The notes: generated by a model from the letters alone, not told the origin. A DNA stretch of 23,746 nucleotides from Nitrospiraceae bacterium (GCA_003170655.1 PMYY01000081.1:8999-32744), one strand, 5' to 3'. Positions 1 through 7,382 are shown, counted from the first letter of the stretch. Program-made: numbers and translations.

Positions 1-59
1 TTTTGTATATACATATATCAAGCAACCTTCGGGGTGTCAAGACGATTCCGAAGTGAGTA

Positions 60-1073
60 CTAAGAGGTCTTATAGAGATGGCAAGCTACAGAGGACTCCC
101 CTGACTTGCCTAGTTCCGGAGATATTTGATCGCATGGTCCGAATCTCCTATGGCAGCGGGTATGAAAAGGGCAACCCGGCGGGACATCAACAGCCCCAGG
201 CATGTCACTGGAATCCACCGGAAGCCGGGATTCTCCGGGCGCATGCTGGAAACTATATTTCAATTTGGGCGCCGACGAAAGAAGCAGTTCCGTATAGGGA
301 TGCTTCGGCGCAGCAAACAGGTCATCGGTCTTGCCTGTCTCAACGATCCGCCCAAGGTACATTACCGCAACCTCGTCGCTGAGGTATCTTACAACACGAA
401 GGTCATGGCTGATGAAAACCATAGATATGCCCGAAGTTTTTTTGATCTCCTGGAGCAGATTAAGTATCTGTGCCTGGATAGAGACGTCGAGTGCGGAGAG
501 TGGTTCATCGGCGACTATGAGTTCCGGAGAAACAGCCAGAGCCCTTGCTATGCATATCCGTTGGCGCTGTCCGCCGCTGAACTCGTGCGGGTATTTGGAA
601 AGCACTTCCGCATTCAATCCTACCTTGTTTAGGAGTTCCACAACCCGGTCCTTTATCTCGCTGCCGGGGGCTATATTGTGGATCTTGAAAGGTTCGGAAA
701 GCGCATCGACGATTCTCATCCGAGGATTCAGGGCAGCAAAGGGGTCCTGGAAAACAATCTGCACCGCTCTGCGGAAGCTTTGTAGGTCGCCGCCATTGAT
801 GGCAGAGATATCTTTTCCCTTGAAAATAATCCTGCCGGAAGTAAGATCGAGCAGCTTTAGGACAAGCCGCGCAACGGTCGATTTGCCGCACCCGCTTTCA
901 CCGACTAGCGCAAAAACGCTCTCCTTCTTCACATCAAAGCTCACGCCGTCAACGGCCTTAAGCCATTTCTTTGTCGCGCCCAATCCTGTCTTGACCGAAA
1001 AGTACTTCTTTATGTCCCGGACCTGCAGCAAGTTATCCGGACTCACGCTTATGTTTGTCTCAGTTCCATTCAA
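60..1073 (-). CDS. dppF: Di/oligopeptide ABC transporter ATP-binding protein (DppF/OppF type)
   Basis: This is a cytoplasmic ATPase that powers uptake of peptides or similar solutes through a permease pair. Visible in order are Walker A GESGCGKS (about residues 58-65), Q-loop, signature FSGGQ (165-169), Walker B LIVADEP (185-191) and H-loop His223. A Cys-containing C-terminal tail (CPFHTRC, around residue 300) is typical of the oligopeptide/dipeptide subfamily. The 337-residue length is normal. The start is a TTG preceded by GAGGGG 7 nt upstream; the nearby ATG at 1069 is in another frame. It lies 70 nt downstream of a second ATPase of the same family, presumably in one operon. No permease or solute-binding gene is visible, so the substrate cannot be told; nickel, peptides or another small solute are all possible in this family. 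The dppF name rests on family resemblance only. Confidence 0.9.
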   Translation of the reverse strand: MNGTETNISVSPDNLLQVRDIKKYFSVKTGLGATKKWLKAVDGVSFDVKKESVFALVGESGCGKSTVARLVLKLLDLTSGRIIFKGKDISAINGGDLQSFRRAVQIVFQDPFAALNPRMRIVDALSEPFKIHNIAPGSEIKDRVVELLNKVGLNAEVLSKYPHEFSGGQRQRICIARALAVSPELIVADEPLSALDVSIQAQILNLLQEIKKTSGISMVFISHDLRVVRYLSDEVAVMYLGRIVETGKTDDLFAAPKHPYTELLLSSAPKLKYSFQHAPGESRLPVDSSDMPGAVDVPPGCPFHTRCHRRFGPCDQISPELGKSGESSVACHLYKTS

Positions 1074-1099
1074 CTCTTAACCCCTCGCGTTCTTTCAAG

Positions 1100-1138
1100 G
1101 GCAATCATCCGCCTTGGCGGAGGTTGCCTCTACAACCT
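1100..1138. repeat. Two overlapping, mutually exclusive inverted repeats between the ABC ATPase genes
   Basis: In the 70-nt gap between the two ATPase genes a hairpin can form from GGCAA (1100-1104) with TTGCC (1124-1128), stacked outside CCGCC (1109-1113) with GGCGG (1116-1120). A second repeat, AGGTTG (1121-1126) with CAACCT (1133-1138), uses some of the same bases, so only one can form at a time. No U-run follows either stem. This could be an intercistronic mRNA stability or attenuation element, or chance. It is seen in the sequence; the function is inferred. Confidence 0.4.
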
Positions 1139-1143
1139 GATTT

Positions 1144-2097
1144 TCATCCTCTTATGCACCTGACAAAATGCCCTTTCGATACTTCCACAAGCTCAGGCTC
1201 TGCCGCAGTGCATGCCACGCCGACTGATGGGCAGCGGTCGGAAAACTTGCACCCTTCAGGATAAAGATCCGGTGAAGGGACAAAGCCCGATATCGGTTTT
1301 AACGGAACGCCTTTTTTATCCGGCAGGGACTCCAAAAGTCCGATAGTGTAAGGATGAAGCGTATTCCGAAACAGCTCCTCAACTGGGGCCAGCTCCATAA
1401 TCCTTCCCGCATACATAACTGCAACCCTCTCTGCCTGCTCGGCGATAATGCTCAAATCATGGGTGATCAGGAGGACCGCCATATCGCGCTCTTCTCGCAA
1501 TCCCTGGAGAAGATCCAGTATCTGCGCCTGAATAGTTACGTCCAACGCAGTGGTCGGTTCATCGGCAATAAGCAACGCAGGGTTGCAGGCAATCGCCATT
1601 GCTATCATTACCCTCTGGCGCATGCCCCCCGATAGCTGGTGAGGATAATCCCTGATTCGCGTCTCGGGAGAGGGTATCCTTACCGATCTCAGAAGCTCAA
1701 CTGCTTTACCCATCGCATCCGACTTGGATATATCGAAATGGGCACGTAAAGCTTCTGCAACCTGGTACCCAACCGTCAGCACAGGATTCAGAGAGGTCAT
1801 CGGCTCTTGGAAGATGATCGAGATGTCCTTCCCTCTTGTCCGTCTCATCTCATCTTCACCAAGAGTGAGCAGGTCTCTGTCTTTAAATAAAATATTGCCT
1901 TCTGCAAATGCGTTCACCGGAAGGATTCGAAGGATCGAAAGCGCGGTCATACTCTTGCCGCTACCGCTCTCGCCTACAAGTCCGAAGATCTCGGCCTTCC
2001 CGATATCGAATGAAATATCCGAGACTACCCGCAGAGCTCTCTGGTCTGATTTGAACGCAATAGAAAGGTTCCTGACATCAAGGAGTTTGTCGGACAT
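1144..2097 (-). CDS. dppD: Di/oligopeptide ABC transporter ATP-binding protein (DppD/OppD type)
   Basis: This is the partner ATPase of the downstream gene; the two normally form a heterodimer under a peptide-type permease. The sequence shows Walker A GESGSGKS, signature SGGMRQR, Walker B LLIADEP followed by the D-loop, an H-loop His in LLITHDLS, and the C-terminal Cys-containing tail (CKFSDRC). I take the ATG at 2097 (MSDKLLDV, 317 residues), where family similarity begins. A TTG at 2151 in the same frame would add 18 residues with no family character, and those bases hold a good promoter instead. No Shine-Dalgarno precedes the ATG, so the transcript may be leaderless. The gene follows the cytochrome b genes but seems to start its own transcription unit. 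Confidence 0.9.
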   Translation of the reverse strand: MSDKLLDVRNLSIAFKSDQRALRVVSDISFDIGKAEIFGLVGESGSGKSMTALSILRILPVNAFAEGNILFKDRDLLTLGEDEMRRTRGKDISIIFQEPMTSLNPVLTVGYQVAEALRAHFDISKSDAMGKAVELLRSVRIPSPETRIRDYPHQLSGGMRQRVMIAMAIACNPALLIADEPTTALDVTIQAQILDLLQGLREERDMAVLLITHDLSIIAEQAERVAVMYAGRIMELAPVEELFRNTLHPYTIGLLESLPDKKGVPLKPISGFVPSPDLYPEGCKFSDRCPSVGVACTAAEPELVEVSKGHFVRCIRG

Positions 2098-2105
2098 ATA
2101 GAGGC

Positions 2106-2135
2106 ATGATAAGGGTTTAAACGGGCGGTTGTCAA
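2106..2135 (-). promoter_or_regulatory. Sigma70-type promoter for dppD, predicted leaderless
   Basis: On the minus strand TTGACA (2135-2130) is followed after 18 nt by TATCAT (2111-2106). The hexamers match the consensus at 6/6 and 5/6 positions. The -10 ends 8 nt before the ATG at 2097, so transcription would begin at or within about 2 nt of the start codon. Confidence 0.6.
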
Positions 2136-2155
2136 CAAGACAGACGGTCAAAGTC

Positions 2156-2170
2156 AGACTGGTACAGTCT
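2156..2170 (-). terminator. Short inverted repeat just after the cytochrome b operon
   Basis: AGACTG-TAC-CAGTCT lies a few bases after the stop codon of the subunit IV-like gene (stop at 2174-2176). The 6-bp stem has no following U-run, so termination is only a weak suggestion based on position. Confidence 0.25.
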
Positions 2171-2173
2171 CGG

Positions 2174-2539
2174 TTATAGAAGGCTCAGTAGAGTAAAGAT
2201 CGCGAACGTCAACAGCAGCGCTATTCCGACAAGTGCGGCTTTCAGCCTTCCCTTTTCGCCCTTATCGATGTACGGGATGAAGAGAAGCAGAAACACATAT
2301 ACAATTGGGATAATCACTGTGCCGATGACAGCTGTATTACCGGGGAAGTAGCCTATCAATTCGAAGAGCCAGAGGAAATACCACTCCGGCCGCGGCTGAA
2401 ATGGTTTCAAAAAGTCTATCTGGCGCCCTATTGACGGCGTATAGAGCAGCGCCAGGATAACCAGCAGCTCGAAACAGATAAAGATCGTCGCAAGGATCTC
2501 CGAAAGATAGTCGGGATAGAAGCGTTTATCGTGCTTCAT
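2174..2539 (-). CDS. petD: Cytochrome b C-terminal subunit (cytochrome b6f subunit IV-like)
   Basis: This is the small membrane subunit that completes the quinol oxidation (Qo) site of a Rieske/cytochrome b complex. The 121-residue protein has three hydrophobic segments (about 13-34, 52-92 in part, 101-120). The hallmark PEWY motif stands at residues 51-54 and is needed for proton transfer during quinol oxidation. Splitting cytochrome b into an N-terminal four-helix part and this three-helix part is the b6f-type arrangement, also found in several other bacterial lineages. Its ATG overlaps the stop of the upstream b6-like gene by 4 nt (ATGA), implying translational coupling. The petD symbol is by homology class and does not imply photosynthesis. 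Confidence 0.93.
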   Translation of the reverse strand: MKHDKRFYPDYLSEILATIFICFELLVILALLYTPSIGRQIDFLKPFQPRPEWYFLWLFELIGYFPGNTAVIGTVIIPIVYVFLLLFIPYIDKGEKGRLKAALVGIALLLTFAIFTLLSLL

Positions 2540-3183
2540 AGATTCCTCGATATCCCCTGTCTCTTAACCATATGAAAGTGCGTCCAGAGGAGGACCGCAA
2601 TCGACAGTGGCAAATATAGTATGTGGAGGCTGTAAAATCTCACGAGGGTTGCACCGCTCACCTCGGGTCCACCCCTGAATACGTTCATTATATTATCACC
2701 GATGAAGGGCACGCTCCGTGCCATCGCCGTCCCTACTTCGGTCGCCCAATAGGCCTTCTGGTCCCAAGGCAGCAGGTATCCCGTAAAGCCCGAAAACATC
2801 ACCAGAACAAAGGTCATGACACCTACCATCCAATTCAGATCACGCGGTGGGTGGTATGCCTTCGATACAAAGACGCGGATTGTGTGGAGTATTGTCGATA
2901 TTATGAAAAGGGTAGCAGCCCATTTGTGCAGACCCCTGATCACCCATCCCAGAGTGACTTCGTCGGTAATCATAACGACGCTGCGGAAGGCCTCCTTTTC
3001 CGACGGTACATAGTAGAGGGACAGCAGGAGGCCCGAACAGGCAAGCATCAGGAAATAGGTGAAGGCCATACCGCCGAAGCAATAAGTGTAGCCCAGATCA
3101 GACGGCACTCGGCGCTGCAGGAACCTGTAATGGGACCTCTTAAGTCCAAATCGGTAGTCGAGCCAGTCGAGGACCTTTTCCAT
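2536..3183 (-). CDS. petB: Cytochrome b6-like subunit (N-terminal half of split cytochrome b)
   Basis: This is the diheme membrane subunit of a quinol-oxidising Rieske/cytochrome b complex. Four putative heme-ligand His residues are seen: H86 (GLHKW), H100 (ILHTI), H187 (SLHIL) and H202 (THFHM). The 14 residues between the last pair match cytochrome b6 rather than mitochondrial-type cytochrome b, which has 13. Cys35 in the YCFGG motif sits where b6 covalently holds the extra heme c(i)/c(n), so this protein probably has a third heme near the quinone reduction site. The length of 215 residues equals that of plastid b6. It ends KRQGIS, as b6 does. The ATG overlaps the Rieske stop by one base (TGATG) and its own stop overlaps the petD-like ATG. 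Confidence 0.94.
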   Translation of the reverse strand: MEKVLDWLDYRFGLKRSHYRFLQRRVPSDLGYTYCFGGMAFTYFLMLACSGLLLSLYYVPSEKEAFRSVVMITDEVTLGWVIRGLHKWAATLFIISTILHTIRVFVSKAYHPPRDLNWMVGVMTFVLVMFSGFTGYLLPWDQKAYWATEVGTAMARSVPFIGDNIMNVFRGGPEVSGATLVRFYSLHILYLPLSIAVLLWTHFHMVKRQGISRNL

Positions 3184-3626
3184 CAGACCGTAACTCCGAG
3201 ATAAATCTTGCCCGACTCGATCTTGAAGGGCAGTCGATTCAGCGGTTTCGGCGGGGGGCCTGCAATGACCTGACCGTAAATGTTATATCTGCCACCGTGG
3301 CAGGGGCAAAGGAATTCCTTGCGGTTATTGTCCCAATTGACGTAACAGCCAAGATGAGTACAAACCGGTGAAAAAACGTTCAACCCTTTCTCTCCGACGA
3401 CAAGAAAAGCCCTGTTGAGAATTTCGCTGTCGTCCACGGAATATTTGAACTCGACCTTCCGAACTCCACGCTTGGGAAGCTCATCATCGTCGAGAACGAA
3501 TACATACTGCAGCCGACGTTTTTTAGCCGTGGAAGGATAAATATACCATAATGTTGCAAACGCCCCTGCAGCGATGAGAGCGAAGAAAGACTTAATAATA
3601 TTTATTAAAAACACCCTCCGCGTCAT
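3183..3626 (-). CDS. petA/qcrA: Rieske [2Fe-2S] iron-sulfur protein
   Basis: This subunit passes electrons from quinol at the Qo site to a periplasmic acceptor. An uncleaved N-terminal membrane anchor (about residues 8-30) precedes a soluble Rieske domain. Cluster ligands are in CTHLGC and CPCHGG, two Cys and two His, and the two further Cys of these motifs form the usual stabilising disulfide. A proline-rich AGPPPKPL loop follows, as in the family. The 147-residue length is typical. It is the first gene of the three-gene module and is preceded by GAGAGG 8 nt before the ATG. The HU-like gene ends 46 nt upstream with no clear promoter between. No cytochrome c1 or f gene accompanies the module, so the electron acceptor must be encoded elsewhere. 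Confidence 0.95.
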   Translation of the reverse strand: MTRRVFLINIIKSFFALIAAGAFATLWYIYPSTAKKRRLQYVFVLDDDELPKRGVRKVEFKYSVDDSEILNRAFLVVGEKGLNVFSPVCTHLGCYVNWDNNRKEFLCPCHGGRYNIYGQVIAGPPPKPLNRLPFKIESGKIYLGVTV

Positions 3627-3672
3627 AAGGCCGGCCTCTCAGGAATGCACGAAGCGGACTGTGCTCCGCGCC

Positions 3673-3957
3673 CTATTCTCCGCTATTGAGGGAGTGATGG
3701 AATGGCTTGCCGATCTTGAAGTGAAGTGCTTTTTTGGCGGGCACCTGCACCTTTTCTCCGGTCTTGGGGTTTCTGGCAACCTTGCCGTCACGCTGCTTCA
3801 GCCTGAAGTTTCCGAAGCCCCGGATTTCGATCTTCTCGCCGCGTGCAAGTGCGTCCTTCATTCCATCGAAGACCGTGTTGATTATTGCCTCTACTTGTTT
3901 TTTAGTCAGCCCCTCGACCTTTTCCGTAACCTTTTCGATCAGCACAGATTTCGTCAT
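3673..3957 (-). CDS. HU/IHF family DNA-binding protein (integration host factor-like)
   Basis: This is a small dimeric nucleoid protein that bends DNA. The 94-residue sequence has the full family fold: a helical N-terminus (MTKSVLIEKV), the core IRGFGNF, and the DNA-inserting arm with ARNPKTGE, where Asn-Pro intercalates. The C-terminal FKIGKPF segment resembles IHF more than HU; the choice between IHF-alpha and IHF-beta is not secure. A very strong Shine-Dalgarno (GGGGGAGGA) lies about 7 nt before the ATG. It follows cmk-ispH-rpsA-sppA, and ihfB lies next to rpsA in many proteobacteria, which supports an IHF-beta-like role. A promoter is predicted in the gap after sppA. Confidence 0.92.
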   Translation of the reverse strand: MTKSVLIEKVTEKVEGLTKKQVEAIINTVFDGMKDALARGEKIEIRGFGNFRLKQRDGKVARNPKTGEKVQVPAKKALHFKIGKPFHHSLNSGE

Positions 3958-4016
3958 TTCTATTCCTCCCCCGATGCCTATAAATATCTTTTATCTGTCT
4001 TTATTCAAAATCAGAA

Positions 4017-4044
4017 ATTATCCCATAAACGCCCAGCGAGGCAA
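4017..4044 (-). promoter_or_regulatory. Extended -10 promoter for the HU/IHF gene
   Basis: Minus-strand TTGCCT (4044-4039), a 16-nt spacer and GATAAT (4022-4017) preceded by TGG give an extended -10 promoter with a leader of about 50 nt. The -35 lies in the centre of the 6-bp inverted repeat at 4036-4050. Confidence 0.45.
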
Positions 4045-4050
4045 CCTCGC
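4036..4050. repeat. Perfect 6-bp inverted repeat over the HU/IHF promoter -35
   Basis: GCGAGG (4036-4041) and CCTCGC (4045-4050) flank a 3-nt loop just downstream of the sppA stop. With no U-run it is a poor intrinsic terminator. Its overlap with the predicted -35 makes it a possible operator. Both roles are inferred. Confidence 0.35.
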
Positions 4051-4064
4051 CCATACAGCTATTA

Positions 4065-4922
4065 CTACGGCATATACATGTAGTACATATATTTCAGATG
4101 CAGATCGGGAAGGACACGAGAAAGTTCCTCGGGCATCTTCCCGTCCAGAAGTTTTGATATCACTCCTTTTTCAGACTTCGAGACGACCACAGGTTCCCCA
4201 TCGATGCCTGCCAGTTTGCCTGCAACCTTGACGGCGTCGTCAAGGTCTCCAATTTCGTCAACCAGCCCGACACCTATAGCCTGACGACCCGAGAATATCC
4301 TCCCGTCGGATATCTTGCGGGTCTTGTCGATCTCCATTTTCCGGCCTTCCGCAACGGCCGCGATGAACTGTTCATGGACATCGTCCATCACGCCCTGAAT
4401 AATCTGACGCTCCTCGTCCCCTATGCCCCTGAAGACCGACGCCAGGTCCTTGTTCTTTCCGCTCTTGACGACCTCTGTCTTTATCCCAACTTTCTCGAGC
4501 AGGCCCTTCAGGTTCGGCACCACCATTATGACGCCGATGGATCCGGTAATGGTGCCTGGGTTTGCGACTATACGGTCAGCCGGAGCAGATATATAGTAGC
4601 CGCCCGATGCGGCCACAGAACCCATGGACACAACTACTTTCTTGACAGCCCTGGCCTTCTTGACCTCATTATATATCTCCTGGGAAGGCACAACCCCGCC
4701 GCCCGGACTGTCGACGCGCAGCACGATGGCCCTGACTGAAGAGTCTTTTACATACCCCTTGATCTCTTCCACTACCGTTTTTGCTTCGATTATCGGCCCT
4801 TCGACCCTTACGAGCGCCACCTTGTCCATTGTGCCTTTGCTTATGAGCGTGAATATCACGCTTATGAACACGAGAAAAAAGATAAACAGAGTGACAAACA
4901 GGATTGTCCTACCTACTTTCAT
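4065..4922 (-). CDS. sppA: Signal peptide peptidase SppA (short, single-domain type)
   Basis: This membrane-bound serine protease degrades signal peptides after their release by signal peptidase. One N-terminal transmembrane segment (about residues 6-28) is followed by a single protease S49 domain. The nucleophile is Ser106 in AASGGYY and the general base is Lys158 in KSGKNKD. The 52-residue spacing equals that of Ser147 and Lys199 in Bacillus SppA, so this is the half-length form that assembles as an oligomer, unlike the double-length E. coli protein. The DSPGG oxyanion region is also present. The C-terminus is oddly rich in Tyr and Met (LKYMYYMYMP). The ATG lies 14 nt inside the end of rpsA, with GAGG just upstream, so the two are translationally coupled. 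Confidence 0.93.
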   Translation of the reverse strand: MKVGRTILFVTLFIFFLVFISVIFTLISKGTMDKVALVRVEGPIIEAKTVVEEIKGYVKDSSVRAIVLRVDSPGGGVVPSQEIYNEVKKARAVKKVVVSMGSVAASGGYYISAPADRIVANPGTITGSIGVIMVVPNLKGLLEKVGIKTEVVKSGKNKDLASVFRGIGDEERQIIQGVMDDVHEQFIAAVAEGRKMEIDKTRKISDGRIFSGRQAIGVGLVDEIGDLDDAVKVAGKLAGIDGEPVVVSKSEKGVISKLLDGKMPEELSRVLPDLHLKYMYYMYMP

Positions 4923-6522
4923 GCGACCTCACATTTTTCATGCTGAGCCCTATCTTTCGCTCTTCTACATTCATTTTAATTATCCTGACTGCGATTTCGT
5001 CGCCCTCATTGATCTCTTTCGACGGGTCGATTTCGGAAGAATAGATCAGCCCCTCGACGCTGTTTTCGAGCTCAACAAAAACGCCGAAGTCGCTTTTCCT
5101 CAAGACCTTTCCGACGAATTCCTCACCGAGCCTGAACTTTGCAGGTATCTCGGCCTCCCAAGGATCAGGGGTAAGCTGCTTAATGCCGAGGGCCATACGC
5201 TCACGTTCGGGATCAAGACTGAGAATCACCGCATCGATCTTCTGTCCTTTTTTTAAAACCTCTGACGGGTGCTTGATATGTTTCGTCCATGAGAGGTCCG
5301 CTATATGGATCAGGCCGTCCACTCCTTCGGGCAGGCGCACAAAGGCCCCGAAATCGGTAATCGTCTTCAGCTTACCGGTGATCTTCTCTCCCACCTTATA
5401 GTGCTCCCCGATAAGCTCCCAGGGCTTCTGCCTGAGATGCTTCAAGCTCAGTGAAAGCCTCTTCTCTTCTTTATTAACGTTGATGACCTTTGTCTCGATA
5501 GTGTCACCGACCGAAACGTATTTCGAAGGATGTTTCTGACGTGGAGACCAATCAAGTTCCGATATATGGATGAGCCCCTCGAGCCCCTCTTCGACCTCGA
5601 CAAAGACCCCGTAATCGGTAACGTTGACCACTTTGCCAGCGATTGTCATGCCTGGCTGATATTTCTGTTCAACCGATAGCCACGGGTTTGGTCTTTTCTG
5701 TTTGTATCCGAGGGTGACTTTCTGAGTTTCTTCGTCGAACTTCAGGACGAGAAATTCCTTTTCGTCCCCTACCGTGAAAAATTCAGAAGGATGGTTCACC
5801 CTGCCCCAGGAAATATCTGAGATATGAAGGAGACCATCGATGCCGCCGAGGTCGACGAAGACACCGTAGTCCGTTATGTTCTTGATATTTCCCTTGAGGA
5901 TTGAGCCCTCCTTGAGCTGCTTAAGGGTCTCTTCCCTTAATACCTTGGTCTCTTCCTCGACAATTGATCGGCGCGAAACGATAAGCGTCATGCCTGCAGT
6001 CGCCCCTCCGCCACCATGTCCTCGTGCAGGTATCATCTTCAATATCTTGAGCGGTATAGTCTGTCCCACATATGAGTCGAGGTTTTTTACCGGCTTTGTA
6101 TCGATCTGCGAGCCGGGCAGGAAGGCCTTTATGCCAGTTACATTGACGAGAAGTCCTCCCTTCGTTTTTTCAGTGACCGTTCCCTCTATCGTAAGGTTGT
6201 TTTGCAATGCGGACGACAATGTTTCCCATGCCTTTATTCTGGATGCCCGCTCGCGCGAAAGATAGACTACACCTTCCTGGTCATTGATCCTCTCGATGAA
6301 GACATAGAGTTCATCATCAGCCTTCAGGTTCTTGATTTCATCGCTGCTGAATTCCGTTGCCGGAATGGTCCCCTCAGATTTATATCCGATGTCGACGACG
6401 ACGCCGTCAGATTTGACTGCAATTACCCGTCCCTTTACCACCTCTCCGCTGTGAAAACGCTGCAGGGTATCGGCATACATCTGTTCAAGTTCTTTAGATT
6501 CCTCGTTCGTCTGCATGTTCAT
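4909..6522 (-). CDS. rpsA: 30S ribosomal protein S1
   Basis: S1 brings mRNA to the 30S subunit through repeated RNA-binding OB folds. Six S1 motifs can be followed: about 26-92, 108-184, 204-274, 289-361, 375-447 and 462-528. Motifs three to six contain the GVFV/GAFV and GLIHIS-type cores. Motif two carries an unusual Gly-rich insertion at about residues 165-178 (ARGHGGGGATAGM) just before its terminal VSRR. The start ATG at 6522 is preceded by AGGAGG inside the last codons of ispH, and the gap between the two genes is 4 nt. A second ATG at 6516 is further from the Shine-Dalgarno. The ispH-rpsA linkage recalls Clostridium, where the two are fused or adjacent. Confidence 0.96.
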   Translation of the reverse strand: MNMQTNEESKELEQMYADTLQRFHSGEVVKGRVIAVKSDGVVVDIGYKSEGTIPATEFSSDEIKNLKADDELYVFIERINDQEGVVYLSRERASRIKAWETLSSALQNNLTIEGTVTEKTKGGLLVNVTGIKAFLPGSQIDTKPVKNLDSYVGQTIPLKILKMIPARGHGGGGATAGMTLIVSRRSIVEEETKVLREETLKQLKEGSILKGNIKNITDYGVFVDLGGIDGLLHISDISWGRVNHPSEFFTVGDEKEFLVLKFDEETQKVTLGYKQKRPNPWLSVEQKYQPGMTIAGKVVNVTDYGVFVEVEEGLEGLIHISELDWSPRQKHPSKYVSVGDTIETKVINVNKEEKRLSLSLKHLRQKPWELIGEHYKVGEKITGKLKTITDFGAFVRLPEGVDGLIHIADLSWTKHIKHPSEVLKKGQKIDAVILSLDPERERMALGIKQLTPDPWEAEIPAKFRLGEEFVGKVLRKSDFGVFVELENSVEGLIYSSEIDPSKEINEGDEIAVRIIKMNVEERKIGLSMKNVRSHESR

Positions 6523-6526
6523 ACAG

Positions 6527-7372
6527 TTACCTTCCTCCTATATGTCGGATTCTGTCCGTCACTTCTTCTATTATCCAGTCGGGCGTTGACGCGCCAGCCG
6601 TGATACCGACCTTTCGGACATTCACAAACCACTCGTTTCTGATTTCTGAAGCCGTTTCTATATGATACGTCGGCACTGATATGGAAATGCAGAAATTAGC
6701 AAGCTGCGTTGTGTTGGCGCTGTTTTTCCCCCCCACAACGATCACAGCATCCACCCCCCGGGCTATGTCCTTTGTCTCTTTCAGCCTTAGCGCAGTTGAA
6801 TTACATATGGTGTTAAAGACCTTCAGTTCCTTTACATGGTCGACTGCATAGCTGACAAATTTCTTGAGCACGCTGACCGGCTGGGTCGTCTGAACGACAA
6901 CGCCTACCCTGCTCTTCAGCTTCAGCAAAGAATCGTCGCTATTGATCACTACGACATCCGGTCCGGCGTAACTCATCAATCCCTCAACTTCGGGATGCGT
7001 CCGATCTCCGATTATAACGACCTGATAACCCTCATACTTCAGCAGGCCCGCATATTTCTGCGCCTTCTTGACAAACGGGCAGGTAGTGTCAATGACCTCA
7101 TATTTCTTCCTGCTAAGTTTCTCCGATATCTCTTTCGGCACGCCATGAGTTCTGACGATAAGTGTCTTGATCTTGGGACTGTCTATCGATTCTATTGGCC
7201 TAACACCCTCCGACTTTAGTTTTGCGATTACCTGAGGATTATGTATGATTGGTCCAAGCGTATAGACATTCTCGCTCTTTTTCGCAACTTCGAAGGCCAT
7301 GTCTATCGCCCTTTTCACGCCAAAACAGAACCCCGCCCGTTTCGCCGTTATTACCTTTATTTTCCCCGCCAA
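6527..7372 (-). CDS. ispH: 4-hydroxy-3-methylbut-2-enyl diphosphate reductase (IspH/LytB)
   Basis: This iron-sulfur enzyme performs the last step of the MEP isoprenoid pathway, reducing HMBPP to IPP and DMAPP. The three cluster-ligating Cys are visible: Cys16 (GFCFGVKRA), Cys98 (DTTCPFV) and Cys190 (NTICNST). Substrate residues His44, His76 and His126 and the proton-donor Glu128 (THPEVEG) are also seen, as is the KNSANT stretch that binds the diphosphate. The 281-residue length is usual. Translation appears to begin at TTG (7372), with AAGGGGTGG four bases upstream; no ATG or GTG is available before the conserved N-terminus. Isoprenoids from this route supply the menaquinone side chain, which ties in with mqnB and the Rieske/b complex in this window. 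Confidence 0.96.
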   Translation of the reverse strand: MAGKIKVITAKRAGFCFGVKRAIDMAFEVAKKSENVYTLGPIIHNPQVIAKLKSEGVRPIESIDSPKIKTLIVRTHGVPKEISEKLSRKKYEVIDTTCPFVKKAQKYAGLLKYEGYQVVIIGDRTHPEVEGLMSYAGPDVVVINSDDSLLKLKSRVGVVVQTTQPVSVLKKFVSYAVDHVKELKVFNTICNSTALRLKETKDIARGVDAVIVVGGKNSANTTQLANFCISISVPTYHIETASEIRNEWFVNVRKVGITAGASTPDWIIEEVTDRIRHIGGR

Positions 7373-7382
7373 CGAACCACCC

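Noticed and set aside
1..59. Terminator after dppF
   Set aside because: There is an inverted repeat, CTTCGG (27-32) with CCGAAG (48-53), but it has a 15-nt loop and no U-run, so it is too weak to call.
331..1080. Long plus-strand open frame opposite dppF
   Set aside because: It is the antisense shadow of a clear ABC ATPase gene, has no family motifs and no Shine-Dalgarno.
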